Shown here: positions 63,622 to 64,000 of the stretch, piece after piece
How the letters are laid out: the number at the start of each line of letters is the position of its first letter
Numbering within the stretch: position 1 is the stretch's first letter
Assembly: GCA_950022655.1 (NCBI GenBank)
Contig: OX465581.1
Coordinates: 33,389,300-33,453,299 of the forward strand
DNA from: Alentia gelatinosa
Taxonomy: Eukaryota > Annelida > Polychaeta > Phyllodocida > Polynoidae
Reading direction: 5' to 3'
DNA: 64,000 nt
Made by a program: the position numbers and the translations under genes
The notes under the pieces: generated by a model
What the model was told of the DNA's origin: nothing
Seen by the model: only the letters and a program-made list of their open reading frames with translations
The model's database searches: none

Positions 63622-63951
63622 TACTTACAGAACAGAAATAATTGTCCCTAATACGGAGCTAAATATCACTCGGTTCCCCAAAATGAAAATGATATGGACA
63701 ATGCCGTAGTTTCTTTATTGAGATAATTGGTATTTAAAAGGGCACATTATGTATGATATGTACAGGAAAGTACACCTCTGTAAATTAAATTGTGTGTAAC
63801 AGAACGCCCGACGAAAACCAGCACAGGATAACCCCGCAGCTGAGAGGGCGCTCACTGTTGTCGATTATTGACGTTATTTTGAAATGATGGTGAAATGATG
63901 AAAATGTAAATGAAGAGATCAATAAAAGACCTGAAAAAAAAAAAAAAAAAT
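62290..63951 (+). mobile_element. 5'-truncated LINE copy with 3' UTR and poly(A) tail
   Basis: The element comprises the RT frame, about 310 bases of 3' UTR, an AATAAA signal (CAATAAAAGACC near 63,921) and a run of about 17 A ending at 63,950-63,951. Truncation at the 5' end and a poly(A) tail are the signature of target-primed reverse transcription. The left junction falls inside a local repeat, just after ACATGTT. I could not find a target-site duplication: the sequence after the tail (TAGGAAGTCTCC) does not match the left flank. Confidence 0.85.
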
Positions 63952-64000
63952 AGGAAGTCTCCATACTAAGCCTATGGAGCCTCCAGATTGCTACTGAGTA
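63622..64000 (+). other. LINE 3' UTR, then flanking DNA
   Basis: Non-coding to the poly(A) tail at about 63,934-63,951, then about 50 bases of flank with no recognisable feature. Confidence 0.7.

Noticed and set aside
1..64000. CRISPR array, bacterial operon or prophage
   Set aside because: No regularly spaced repeats with unique spacers, no dense same-strand genes; intron signals and LINE show a eukaryotic genome.

Overview
The window looks like nuclear DNA of an invertebrate animal. It is AT-rich and has low gene density. It contains one large exon with eukaryotic splice sites, a non-LTR retrotransposon with a poly(A) tail, several small inverted-repeat elements and many microsatellites. 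Frequent ATGTACAT and AGGCCTA words remind me of marine molluscs, echinoderms or cephalochordates, but that is an impression only and I cannot name the phylum.

Only two protein-coding segments are secure. (1) At 53,210-54,927 on the minus strand is the large N-terminal coding exon of a plasma-membrane Na+/Ca2+ exchanger (SLC8/NCX family). It runs from the start codon through the signal peptide, five membrane segments, the alpha-1 repeat, the XIP-like region, all of CBD1 and the first part of CBD2. It ends at a GTAAGT donor in the place where vertebrate NCX genes switch to alternatively spliced cassette exons. Its acceptor, at 54,985, has a CTTT microsatellite as polypyrimidine tract. A GC- and CpG-rich block at about 56,280-57,130 is the best candidate promoter or first-exon region. 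(2) At 62,290-63,621 on the plus strand is a 5'-truncated LINE reverse transcriptase, with 3' UTR, AATAAA and poly(A) ending near 63,951.

From 53,209 down to position 1 no further exon could be recognised. This is most simply read as the start of a very long NCX intron, with the rest of the gene outside the window. It is full of small mobile-element debris. I see a 0.66 kb inverted-repeat element carrying a tRNA-like SINE head (1,275-1,938), a three-copy 390-397 bp dispersed repeat (136-526, 35,555-35,951, 51,127-51,523), and foldback hairpins (5,994-6,092; 28,023-28,165; 52,903-53,037). There are also inverted-repeat MITEs, some with 3-bp target duplications (19,329-19,628; 38,927-39,322; 40,919-41,085; 59,015-59,296), diverged tandem arrays, long TA and poly-C tracts, and three stem motifs that partly resemble a hammerhead-ribozyme core.

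Upstream of the NCX exon (55-62.3 kb) lie the candidate promoter, a CTG/CGG-type triplet tract, a 57-bp tandem duplication, a TAA-flanked MITE, a possible fragment of an uncharacterised mobile-element-like coding exon (60,687-60,918), and a duplicated block of about 180 bp into which the LINE is joined. I found no CRISPR array, operon, rRNA or intact tRNA gene, and no clear new multi-gene system. The most promising unexplained items are the long near-perfect hairpins, the hammerhead-like motifs and the microsatellite used as a splice tract.
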